From Chloroflexota bacterium (GTDB lineage: Bacteria; Chloroflexota; Dehalococcoidia; SZUA-161), in assembly GCA_021787935.1 (NCBI GenBank), contig JAJYLC010000011.1, forward strand, positions 1-38,723: a stretch of DNA of 38,723 bases, in the 5' to 3' direction. The notes beneath the pieces were generated by a model. The model made no database searches. It saw only the letters and a program-made list of their open reading frames with translations, and had not been told where the DNA came from. Shown here piece by piece: positions 1 through 8,043 of the stretch. Position numbers and translations under genes: made by a program. Every line of letters begins with the position of its first letter. Within the stretch, counting starts at the first letter, position 1.

Positions 1-2
1 AT

Positions 3-557
3 CCAACTATACACGTAGGCGATACTATACAATTCACAGCCACAGGAACCTATTGCAATGGCAGCACCCAGAACATCTCCACAAGTGTGACCTGGATGTC
101 AGGAAATACCAGCGTCGCCACCATAAGCGCCACCGGAAATGCTACAGGTCTGGCTGTGGGGACAACACCCATCACAGCCAAGCTTGGCAATATCACCAGC
201 CCGGCTCAAACCCTCACGGTTGTTAAAGCGCCGCCAACACAAATTTTGGTTACTGTCATAATAAAACCTGAGACTTTAAACCTTCACAGTAAAGGCGTGT
301 TCACTGCATTTATTCGGCTTCCAAAAGGTTTCAACGTTGCCGATATTGACCTTGCCACAGTTCAATGTGAAGGTGCAGATGCAATAAAAGGGATGGTGTC
401 TGACAATACTTTGACAGTGAAGTTCGAGAGACAATCCTTGGTAAACGTGTCGACTGGGGATAAAGTCAGCCTAACAGTAACCGGGAAGCTAAAAAACGGG
501 ACGCCATTCACAGGCAGTGACACTGTAAGGATCATAGATAACGGTAATAAGAAATAG
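3..557 (+). CDS. C-terminal part of a secreted/surface protein with a BIG2-type Ig-like domain followed by a second beta domain; 5' truncated by the window edge
   Basis: Frame 3 is open from base 3 (PTIHVGDTIQFTATGTYCNGSTQNISTSVTWMSGNTSVATISATGNATGLAVGTTPITA), a typical BIG2 pattern; followed by IKPETLNLHSKGVFTAFIRLPKGFNVADIDLATV; stop at 555-557. Confidence 0.75.
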   Translation, partial: PTIHVGDTIQFTATGTYCNGSTQNISTSVTWMSGNTSVATISATGNATGLAVGTTPITAKLGNITSPAQTLTVVKAPPTQILVTVIIKPETLNLHSKGVFTAFIRLPKGFNVADIDLATVQCEGADAIKGMVSDNTLTVKFERQSLVNVSTGDKVSLTVTGKLKNGTPFTGSDTVRIIDNGNKK

Positions 558-591
558 CTGGGTGAAAACAACTTAAAGTAATCGCGACTTT

Positions 592-638
592 AGGGAGGCT
601 GAGAGTCGGTCCGGATTCTCGGCCTCCCTTGTTTGTTT
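592..638 (+). terminator. Probable Rho-independent terminator of the surface-protein gene
   Basis: AGGGAGGCTGAGA...TCTCGGCCTCCCT inverted repeat (one G-T pair) followed by TTGTTTGTTT. Confidence 0.75.
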
Positions 639-731
639 ATGTGCTACTGTTGCGGTACTGCTCTATTTTCAAAACAATCTGTCATGTTGATTGAAATCAG
701 CACTTAGACGGATGAAATACTACCTCTTTAA

Positions 732-789
732 GGGTAGCCTGGAGCACCCGCTCCAGGCACCAAGTCGGAGCAGGTGCTCCGACCTACCC
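732..789. repeat. Compound palindromic element: two perfect hairpins enclosed by an outer stem
   Basis: Outer GGGTAG (732-737)/CTACCC (784-789); arm A CCTGGAGC-ACCC-GCTCCAGG (738-757); arm B GTCGGAGCA-GG-TGCTCCGAC (764-783). Confidence 0.8.
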
Positions 790-1025
790 AAATTAAGCAC
801 GAGCAGCGATAAGGCTATCCAAAGGTAATATGACTTAACGTACATTGACAAATACCGATGGCAATGATATAAAGTTTTTGTTCCGCAATGCTTCACTCAG
901 TATATTTTCCCTGCGGATTTTTCCATCGCTCCACAGTCAAAGCTCAACCCAACCGCAGATAAACTTTTAAGGCTGATTTTAGAAAAATGCAAATCAGGTA
1001 AAAGGACTTGATTAAGGAGGCGTTA

Positions 1026-2489
1026 ATGGCAGGCATAACCTCTTACGGTGCTTACATACCGCTGCACCGCTTGGCCAGGACTGAGCTCTTCCGGGCCTGG
1101 AGCGGCATCGGCATGTTAGGCATGTCCGTGCCGGGCGAGAAGGCGGTAGCAAGCTACGACGAAGACTGCGTGACTATGGCGGTAGAGGCAGTCATCGATT
1201 GCATGGGCAAGATAGACCCTAAAACTATCGACGGGCTGTTCTTCGCCTCTACAACCCACCCTTATAGCGAGAAGCAAAGCTCAGCCATAATAGCCGCCGC
1301 GGCCGATATGGGCCGCAACGTGAGGGTTGCGGATTTCGCTGGCTCTTTGAGGACAGGGACTATCGCTATAACCGCGGCTCTCGATGCTATAAAAGCTAAA
1401 TCGGCTAAGAATATCATGGTCGCTGCTGCCGATGCCCGTCCCGCAGCACCCTCAGGTCTTATGGAGCAGGGTTTTGGCGACGGGGCCGCTGCTCTCCTTC
1501 TGGGCGATAAGGATGTCATCGCCTCAATCGAGGGCAGCTATTCGATTTGCGATGAGTTTTCCGGAGTGTGGCGGGCTCATACTGATAGCTTTGTTCGCTC
1601 GTGGGAAGACCGCATGGTGCTGGATAAAGGCTATTCTGAAATCCTCCCCGAGGCCATCACCGGCGTGATGAACAAATTTAATCTCAAGGCCAGTGATTTC
1701 GCCAAAGTGGTATATGACTCCCCCCTCGATGTGAGAGCGCACATCAAGCTGTCGAAGAGCCTGGGATTCGATGCGGCGAAGGTCCAGGATACTATGTTCA
1801 TGAACTTGGGCAATACCGGCACGGCACAGGCAATGATGATGATGGTGGCAGCCCTCGAAGAAGCTAAAGCAGGGGATAAGATACTTTTCGCCAGCTATGG
1901 AAACGGAGCCGATGCTTTCGTTATCGAAGTGAGCCAGTTTATTGAAATCGCCAGAGACCGTCGGGGAATCAAAGCTCATCTAGCATCAAAAAGGATGGTC
2001 AACAACTATGAAACATATCTGCGCTGGAGAGGGCTGATACCTCTGGAGCCGGCACAACGCCCTGAGCTAACACCCACCTCTATCTCAGCGCTGCGCAGGG
2101 ATCGCAAAGCCATCCTGCCCCTCTACGGAGTGAAATGTAAAAAGTGCGGCACTCCGGAGTACCGTCCTCCGGCCTGGGCTGGCGGGAGAGCGCCGGCCAG
2201 GATATGCGTGATGTGCCAGGCCAAAGACCAGTTCGAGGATTACAAGTTCGCTGACAAGAAGGGAAAGCTGTTCAACTTCACCCATGACTACATTGCAACT
2301 ACACCCGACCCTCCGGCCACCAACGTTATTATCGACTTCGATGGCGGAGGCAGAGGGATGTTCGATTTCACTGACCGCGACCCGGACAAGGTAGCTGTGG
2401 GCATGCCTGTGGAGATGACCTTCAGGAAGCTTTTCTTCGATCGCGGTATCCATAACTATTACTGGAAAGCCAGACCGGTGAGAGTCTAG
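1026..2489 (+). CDS. HMG-CoA synthase/KAS III-like thiolase-superfamily protein fused to a C-terminal DUF35-type Zn-ribbon/OB-fold domain
   Basis: ATG at 1026 preceded by AAGGAGG (1014-1020). N-terminal thiolase-fold pattern; C-terminal CKKCGTPEYRPPAWAGGRAPARICVMC Zn ribbon followed by an OB-like region. Confidence 0.75.
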   Translation: MAGITSYGAYIPLHRLARTELFRAWSGIGMLGMSVPGEKAVASYDEDCVTMAVEAVIDCMGKIDPKTIDGLFFASTTHPYSEKQSSAIIAAAADMGRNVRVADFAGSLRTGTIAITAALDAIKAKSAKNIMVAAADARPAAPSGLMEQGFGDGAAALLLGDKDVIASIEGSYSICDEFSGVWRAHTDSFVRSWEDRMVLDKGYSEILPEAITGVMNKFNLKASDFAKVVYDSPLDVRAHIKLSKSLGFDAAKVQDTMFMNLGNTGTAQAMMMMVAALEEAKAGDKILFASYGNGADAFVIEVSQFIEIARDRRGIKAHLASKRMVNNYETYLRWRGLIPLEPAQRPELTPTSISALRRDRKAILPLYGVKCKKCGTPEYRPPAWAGGRAPARICVMCQAKDQFEDYKFADKKGKLFNFTHDYIATTPDPPATNVIIDFDGGGRGMFDFTDRDPDKVAVGMPVEMTFRKLFFDRGIHNYYWKARPVRV

Positions 2490-2499
2490 GAGGATAAAG

Positions 2500-3687
2500 A
2501 TGGCAGAAAGCATAAAGGATAAAGTCGCCGTAATTGGCGTGGGCTGTACCAAATTCGGTGAACTTTGGGACAGAAGCGTCTCAGATATGATAGTTGACGC
2601 CACCACTGAAGCCCTAGAAGATGCGGGAGTCGAGCTTAAGGACATCGACGCGGCATGGGTAGGACACTGGTGTGAAACGTCAGGAATGACAGGGCTGGGC
2701 CTGTCCGGAACCCTGGGACTTCAGTACAAGCCCGTTACCAGGATCGAGAATGCCTGCGCTACAGGGTCAGATTGCCTCAGAAACGCCGCCTATGCCATAG
2801 CCTGCGGTGTGTATGACATAGTCATGGTTGTGGGAGCCGAAAAGCTGAAGGATATGGGCATCGCCGGACTGCCCAATCAGGTCCCCCTGGGCACCCCTAA
2901 CTTGATAACCGCTATCTCGGCGCCGGGACTTTTCGCCATGATGGCCACAAGCTATTTTCACCGCTACGGCCTCAGTCCCCAGGAAGGGAAAAGGATGCTT
3001 TCGCACATCCCTGTGAAAAGCCATCACAATGGAGCCATGAACCCCAAAGCCCACTTCCGCAGGGAGGTGACTCTGGAGCAGGTAATAAACTCACCCATAA
3101 TCGCCTGGCCGCTGGGCATCTTCGATTGCTGCGGCACAAGCGATGGTGCAGCCGCCGCTATCCTGGTGCGGGCGAGCGAGGCCAAGAAGTTCAGGAATGA
3201 CCCTATCTATATCAAAGCACTGCAGATATGTGCCAACCCTGCTGATGGCGCCAGGAGAAACGACTTCGATTTTACGCACATCGAGGCAGGCTATCGCGCC
3301 GGAGTGGCAGCATATAAAGAGGCTGGCATAACGAACCCGCGGGGAGAAATCAGCATGGCCGAGGTGCATGACTGCTTCTCCATTAATGAAGCTATTGTCA
3401 TGGAAGACCTTCAATTCAGCCCCAGAGGAAAGGTGAAGAATGACCTCGAGTCCGGCTTCTTCAATCTTGACGGAGGATTGCCGGTGCAAGCCAGCGGCGG
3501 CTTGAAATGCTTCGGGCATCCAGTAGCAGCCACAGGGCTCAGGATGCTCTACGAGATGTGTCAGCAGCTTCAGGGAAAGGCAGGGCCCCGGCAGGTCAAG
3601 AACGCGAGACTGGGGCTGACCCATAATATGGGTGGGCACCCGGCAGATAACGTCGTCTCCTGCGTCATCGTAGGGCGTGATCGATAG
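2500..3687 (+). CDS. SCPx-type thiolase (acetyl-CoA acetyltransferase family)
   Basis: ENACATGSDCLRNA nucleophile motif, EVHDCFSINEAI, GGLKCFGHPVAATG and HNMGGHPADNVVSCVI. Confidence 0.85.
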   Translation: MAESIKDKVAVIGVGCTKFGELWDRSVSDMIVDATTEALEDAGVELKDIDAAWVGHWCETSGMTGLGLSGTLGLQYKPVTRIENACATGSDCLRNAAYAIACGVYDIVMVVGAEKLKDMGIAGLPNQVPLGTPNLITAISAPGLFAMMATSYFHRYGLSPQEGKRMLSHIPVKSHHNGAMNPKAHFRREVTLEQVINSPIIAWPLGIFDCCGTSDGAAAAILVRASEAKKFRNDPIYIKALQICANPADGARRNDFDFTHIEAGYRAGVAAYKEAGITNPRGEISMAEVHDCFSINEAIVMEDLQFSPRGKVKNDLESGFFNLDGGLPVQASGGLKCFGHPVAATGLRMLYEMCQQLQGKAGPRQVKNARLGLTHNMGGHPADNVVSCVIVGRDR

Positions 3688-3702
3688 CTTACAGGAGCAA
3701 AA

Positions 3703-4899
3703 ATGGACTTTCGCTTCACTCCTAAAGAAGAGGCATTAAGAAAGCAGTTCGACGATTTTTACAGAGAAGAGATGAAGAATGCCCCGCCCGAGTGGGGGAC
3801 ATCCTTCGAGGCCATCTACGGCAGCGACGAATGCTGGGAATTCCACAAGCAAACGGCCAAAAAACTGGGCGCCAGAGGCTGGCTCTCGCGCCCCTGGCCT
3901 AAAGAATACGGCGGCGAAGACGCCCCTCTGATAGAGCAATTCATCTTCAGTGAGGTGCAGGGGTATCACAGAGGAGCGGGCGTCGACCCCCTCGGCGTGA
4001 GCGTACTGGCCCCTTCACTTTTAATCAGCGGGAACGAGGAGCAAAAGAGGGAACATCTGCCACCTATGGCGCGCGGCGAGCGGTTCTGGTGCCAGTGCTG
4101 GAGCGAGCCGGGCTCCGGTTCCGACCTGGCATCTCTCAGCACCCGTGCGGTAAGGCAGGGCGATGACTATATCGTTAACGGACAGAAAATCTGGACAACG
4201 GGGGCACACCGTGCCGATTGGTGTAACCTCCTGGCCAGGACAGACCCCAATCAGAAAAGAGGCCGCGGGCTTTCTTTCTTTCTGCTGGATATGAAAACCC
4301 CAGGCATTACAGTCCGTCCTATCCGCAGCATGGAAGGCTCCCACATGTTTAACGAGGTATTTTTCGACAGTGTCAAGATTCCGGTGCGCAACCGGGTAGC
4401 CGAGGAGAACCAGGGCTGGATAGCCTCTCAAATGTCGTCTAACTTCGAACGCTCTATGATAAATGTGTTTTCTTTCTGCAAACGGGAGCTGGAAGAACTG
4501 GTGGAGTTCTGCCAGGAGACAAAAATCGACGGCAAGAGCTTAGCTCAAAATCCCTTTGTTCGGCACAGGCTGGCCCAGCTTGCCATCGAGGTTGAGTCGG
4601 GACGCTCCTTTGCCTACTCCGTAGTCTGGAGCCAGATCAGATTGGGATTGGTGGCGGCTGGCCCTATGGCAGCAGCAGCGAAAGTCATGGCCACTGAACT
4701 GAACCAGCGCCTCAGCTATCTCGGCTGCCAGATTATGGGCCTCTATGGACAGGTGAAAGAGTCCAGATGGGCAATGCTGCAGGGTAAATATGAGAAGGAC
4801 TACCAGCTATGCGTAGGGCTGAACATGGGTGGGGGCACTTCCGAGGTCATGAGAAACCTCGTCTGCTCGCTGGGCCTGGGGCTGCCCAGAAGCTGGTAA
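3703..4899 (+). CDS. Acyl-CoA dehydrogenase
   Basis: QCWSEPGSGSDLASLSTRAVRQGDDYIVNGQKIWTTGAHRADW FAD/substrate motifs; C-terminal GGGTSEVMRNLVCSLGLGLPRSW. Confidence 0.9.
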   Translation: MDFRFTPKEEALRKQFDDFYREEMKNAPPEWGTSFEAIYGSDECWEFHKQTAKKLGARGWLSRPWPKEYGGEDAPLIEQFIFSEVQGYHRGAGVDPLGVSVLAPSLLISGNEEQKREHLPPMARGERFWCQCWSEPGSGSDLASLSTRAVRQGDDYIVNGQKIWTTGAHRADWCNLLARTDPNQKRGRGLSFFLLDMKTPGITVRPIRSMEGSHMFNEVFFDSVKIPVRNRVAEENQGWIASQMSSNFERSMINVFSFCKRELEELVEFCQETKIDGKSLAQNPFVRHRLAQLAIEVESGRSFAYSVVWSQIRLGLVAAGPMAAAAKVMATELNQRLSYLGCQIMGLYGQVKESRWAMLQGKYEKDYQLCVGLNMGGGTSEVMRNLVCSLGLGLPRSW

Positions 4900-4941
4900 C
4901 AAGAATATTTTAAGAGGCAAGTTCTACAGGAGGTACTGGCA

Positions 4942-5427
4942 ATGGCCGATGGCTCAGAGATAATGGACAAGCTCAAACAGTTGCTCGGTACCACTACAGG
5001 GCCGGTCATCAATGAGGTGGAAAGAGGCGCCATCAGGAGGTATGCCGAAGCGGTAGATGACCCCAACCCACTCTACAGCGATTCGGAATATGCCAGAAAG
5101 AGCAAATATGGCGAGATAATAGCTCCGCCGGGTTTCTTGGGCTGGGCTAAAAAAGTAAATGATGAATCAGTCGAGATGATGAGCAAAGTGTTCGGCACCC
5201 TGATTGAGGCAGGCCTGCTCCGCATCCTCGATGGCGGTGTCGACTACGATTTCTTCCTTCCCGTACGTGCCGGAGATACATTGACATGGTATGCTCGGTT
5301 CGCTGATGCCAAGGAGCGCATAGGCAAAGATGGGGGGAAGATGGTCTTTCTTACTATGGAGCTAACCTTCCTCAACCAGAATGGCGACATGGTAGCCAAG
5401 CGCAGGCAGACTTTCCTGGCTCGCTAA
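4942..5427 (+). CDS. MaoC-like / FAS1-dehydratase-type hotdog protein
   Basis: GAIRRYAEAVDDPNPLYSDSEYARKSKYGEIIAPPGFL matches the N-terminal MaoC hydratase signature. Confidence 0.75.
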   Translation: MADGSEIMDKLKQLLGTTTGPVINEVERGAIRRYAEAVDDPNPLYSDSEYARKSKYGEIIAPPGFLGWAKKVNDESVEMMSKVFGTLIEAGLLRILDGGVDYDFFLPVRAGDTLTWYARFADAKERIGKDGGKMVFLTMELTFLNQNGDMVAKRRQTFLAR

Positions 5428-5459
5428 CTGAAAAGAGAAACGAGAGGGAGCAAGGAGCT

Positions 5460-6689
5460 TTGGCGAGAAAAAGCCTTACGAAGACAAGAAGGACGAAAAA
5501 ACAGGCCCAAGAGGAGACGACTCCGGCATTGCAGGGAATTAAGGTGCTGGATATGACCTGGGTGGGCCCTGGCCCTTTTTGCACCTCCCTTCTCGGCGAC
5601 CTCGGCGCTGAGGTGATAAAGATACACGAACCACATCCTGAACGTCGCGGCGGCCTGATTACTCAGGTGTTCCCCAACTCATCTGATTTCCCCGGCTTCA
5701 GGAACTGTAAGACTCTGGGGCTTAACCTAAAAGCAGAGGAAGGCAGAAAAATCTTCTATGAGCTGTGTAAAACCGCCGACGTCGTGGTGGAAGGATCGAG
5801 GCCGGGTGTTGTGAAACGTCTGGGCATCGACTATAGCAGCATAAAAAAGATAAACCCGGCGATCGTTTACGCCTCGCTTACGGGCTACGGGCAAGACGGC
5901 CCCTACCGCAATCTCGTGGGGCATGATATCAACTACGAGGCTGTCGGCGGCCTCTTAGGTATAACAGGAATCGCCGGCGGAAAGCCCGTGATCCCGGGTA
6001 TACCGATAGCAGACTTCGCCGGCGGAGGCCTGTCTGCGGCAACAGCTATTTTAGCGGCATTGATGGCGAGAGAGAGGACGGGCAAAGGGCAGTTTATCGA
6101 TGTATCAATAACAGACACGATAGTGGGGCTGATGTCTATATGGATAAACCCCTACCTTGCCTGGGGCGTAGCCTGCCAGAGAGGCGAAACCTGGCTCAGC
6201 GGGCAGTGGCCCTGGTACAACGTGTATGAAACAAAGGACAAGAAGTACATCAGCATCGGCGCCATCGAAGCCGGGTTCTATGCCAACCTGTGCCAGCTTC
6301 TGGGCCGTGATGATTTTATCGAACACCAGTATGCGGAAGGCAAGAAACGGGAGGAGGTCTTCCGATATTTCAAACAGACCTTCTTAACTAAGACCAGAGA
6401 CGAGTGGGTAAAAATCCTGAGACAGAAAGATACCTGTGTTGCCCCAGTCTACTCCATCGAAGAGCTTGTGGCAGACCGCCAACTCCTGGCCCGCGGTATG
6501 ATTCAGGAAATGCCCCACCCGGTTTTAGGCAGTGTTAAGCAAGTAGGCTCTATGCTCAAACTGAACCCACCTTCTCAAATCAGGAACTGGAGCACGCAGC
6601 TAGGACAGCACACCGAAGAGATATTACTTGAACTCGGCCACGATGCAAAAAGTATAAAGGCACTACGTCAAAAAGAAGTAATAGGATAG
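5460..6689 (+). CDS. Family III (CaiB/BaiF) CoA-transferase, paralog 1
   Basis: TTG start preceded by AAGGAG; GIKVLDMTWVGPGPFCTSLLGDLGAEVIKIHEP; GQDGPYRNLVGHDINYEAVGG. Confidence 0.9.
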   Translation: MARKSLTKTRRTKKQAQEETTPALQGIKVLDMTWVGPGPFCTSLLGDLGAEVIKIHEPHPERRGGLITQVFPNSSDFPGFRNCKTLGLNLKAEEGRKIFYELCKTADVVVEGSRPGVVKRLGIDYSSIKKINPAIVYASLTGYGQDGPYRNLVGHDINYEAVGGLLGITGIAGGKPVIPGIPIADFAGGGLSAATAILAALMARERTGKGQFIDVSITDTIVGLMSIWINPYLAWGVACQRGETWLSGQWPWYNVYETKDKKYISIGAIEAGFYANLCQLLGRDDFIEHQYAEGKKREEVFRYFKQTFLTKTRDEWVKILRQKDTCVAPVYSIEELVADRQLLARGMIQEMPHPVLGSVKQVGSMLKLNPPSQIRNWSTQLGQHTEEILLELGHDAKSIKALRQKEVIG

Positions 6690-6743
6690 CCTGGCTTCTC
6701 TATTACTCTTAATCTAAGTCACCCCAGCAGCGGAGGTGGAACT

Positions 6744-8012
6744 GTGGCGGGCCAGGAGAATTCCCTGCTATCAGGGTATCGGGTTCTCGATTTAACCGAC
6801 GAGAAGGGGCAGCTCTGCGGCAAGCTTCTCGGTGACCTGGGGGCCGATGTCATCAAGGTCGAACCGCCCGGGGGAGACCCTGCGAGAAACAACGGGCCGT
6901 TCCATAAAGACATCCCACACCCCGAGAAGAGCCTTTTCTGGTTTTACACCAACCTGCACAAACGGAGCATTACCTTAAATCTCGATACTTCTGACGGCAA
7001 AGATATTTTCCAGAAGCTGGTTAAAACCACAGACTTCGTGGTGGAATCCTTCGAGCCGGGATACATGGCCAGCCTGGGCCTGGGATATGCGGAGCTTGAG
7101 AAAATCAATCCCAGAATCATCATGACTTCCATCACACCTTTCGGGCAAACCGGTCCCTATGCCCACTATAAGGCCACCGATATAGTGGGGGTAGCTATGG
7201 GTGGGATGGTGTATATCTACGGCGAGATGGACCGCCCGCCGAACCGGCTTAGCTGTCCTCAATTCTACTTTCTGGGAGGACTTCACGGCGCTACGGGCTC
7301 GATGGTAGCTCACTATTACCGCGAGCTCACCGGCGAGGGACAGCATGTGGATGTCTCCTGTCAACAGGCAGTGGTGCTATCGCTGATGATTGTCGCGGAG
7401 ATCTGGGACATGCTCAAGTACAGCTACAGGGGAATGGGGCCTTTCTATGCAGGCGCCAGGCCTGGTGGCTCCCCTCTCTTCAGCCAAGTGATTTACCCCT
7501 GCAAGGACGGACATGTCTTTTTGCTGGTTACCGGCGCATCTCAAGCCGGTATGATAAGCTCTTCACAGGCTCTGGTGGAGATGGCTAACAAAGAGGGTAT
7601 AGCCTTCGAATTGAAGGACTATCCCTGGCAGACCATCGATGCAGCAACCATAAACCAGGAGGAGCTAACCAGGCTTACTGACGCTATTGCTGAATTCATT
7701 AAAACCAAGACCAAGGCAGAGCTGTCAAGTCTGGCGCTGGAAAGGGGTATCCTGCTCGCCCCGATTACGACAGTCAAGGATGTAGTGGAAAGCCCCCAGT
7801 TCGCAGCCCGGGGATTCTGGCAGGAAGTGGAGCACCCGGAACTGGGAGCAGCTATTACATACCCAGGCTATCCTATCAAGATGAGCGAGGCACCTTACCA
7901 GGTACAGCGGAGGGCACCTTTCATAGGGGAGCACAACGAAGAGGTCTATGAAAAAGAGCTGGGATTTTCGAAGCAGCAGCTAGGCATACTCAAGAGCTGC
8001 GGCGTTATTTAG
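6744..8012 (+). CDS. Family III (CaiB/BaiF) CoA-transferase, paralog 2
   Basis: GTG start preceded by GGAGGTGG; YRVLDLTDEKGQLCGKLLGDLGADVIKVEPPGGDPAR; GQTGPYAHYKATDIVGVAMGG. Confidence 0.9.
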   Translation: MAGQENSLLSGYRVLDLTDEKGQLCGKLLGDLGADVIKVEPPGGDPARNNGPFHKDIPHPEKSLFWFYTNLHKRSITLNLDTSDGKDIFQKLVKTTDFVVESFEPGYMASLGLGYAELEKINPRIIMTSITPFGQTGPYAHYKATDIVGVAMGGMVYIYGEMDRPPNRLSCPQFYFLGGLHGATGSMVAHYYRELTGEGQHVDVSCQQAVVLSLMIVAEIWDMLKYSYRGMGPFYAGARPGGSPLFSQVIYPCKDGHVFLLVTGASQAGMISSSQALVEMANKEGIAFELKDYPWQTIDAATINQEELTRLTDAIAEFIKTKTKAELSSLALERGILLAPITTVKDVVESPQFAARGFWQEVEHPELGAAITYPGYPIKMSEAPYQVQRRAPFIGEHNEEVYEKELGFSKQQLGILKSCGVI

Positions 8013-8043
8013 GCTTTCAGAAAAGAGTGGGGAAGATGGCAAG

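Noticed and set aside
2085-2645. 186-aa minus-strand ORF
   Set aside because: Antisense across the HMGS-like/thiolase junction; shadow ORF.
3091-3639. 182-aa minus-strand ORF
   Set aside because: Antisense to the thiolase gene, no recognisable domain.
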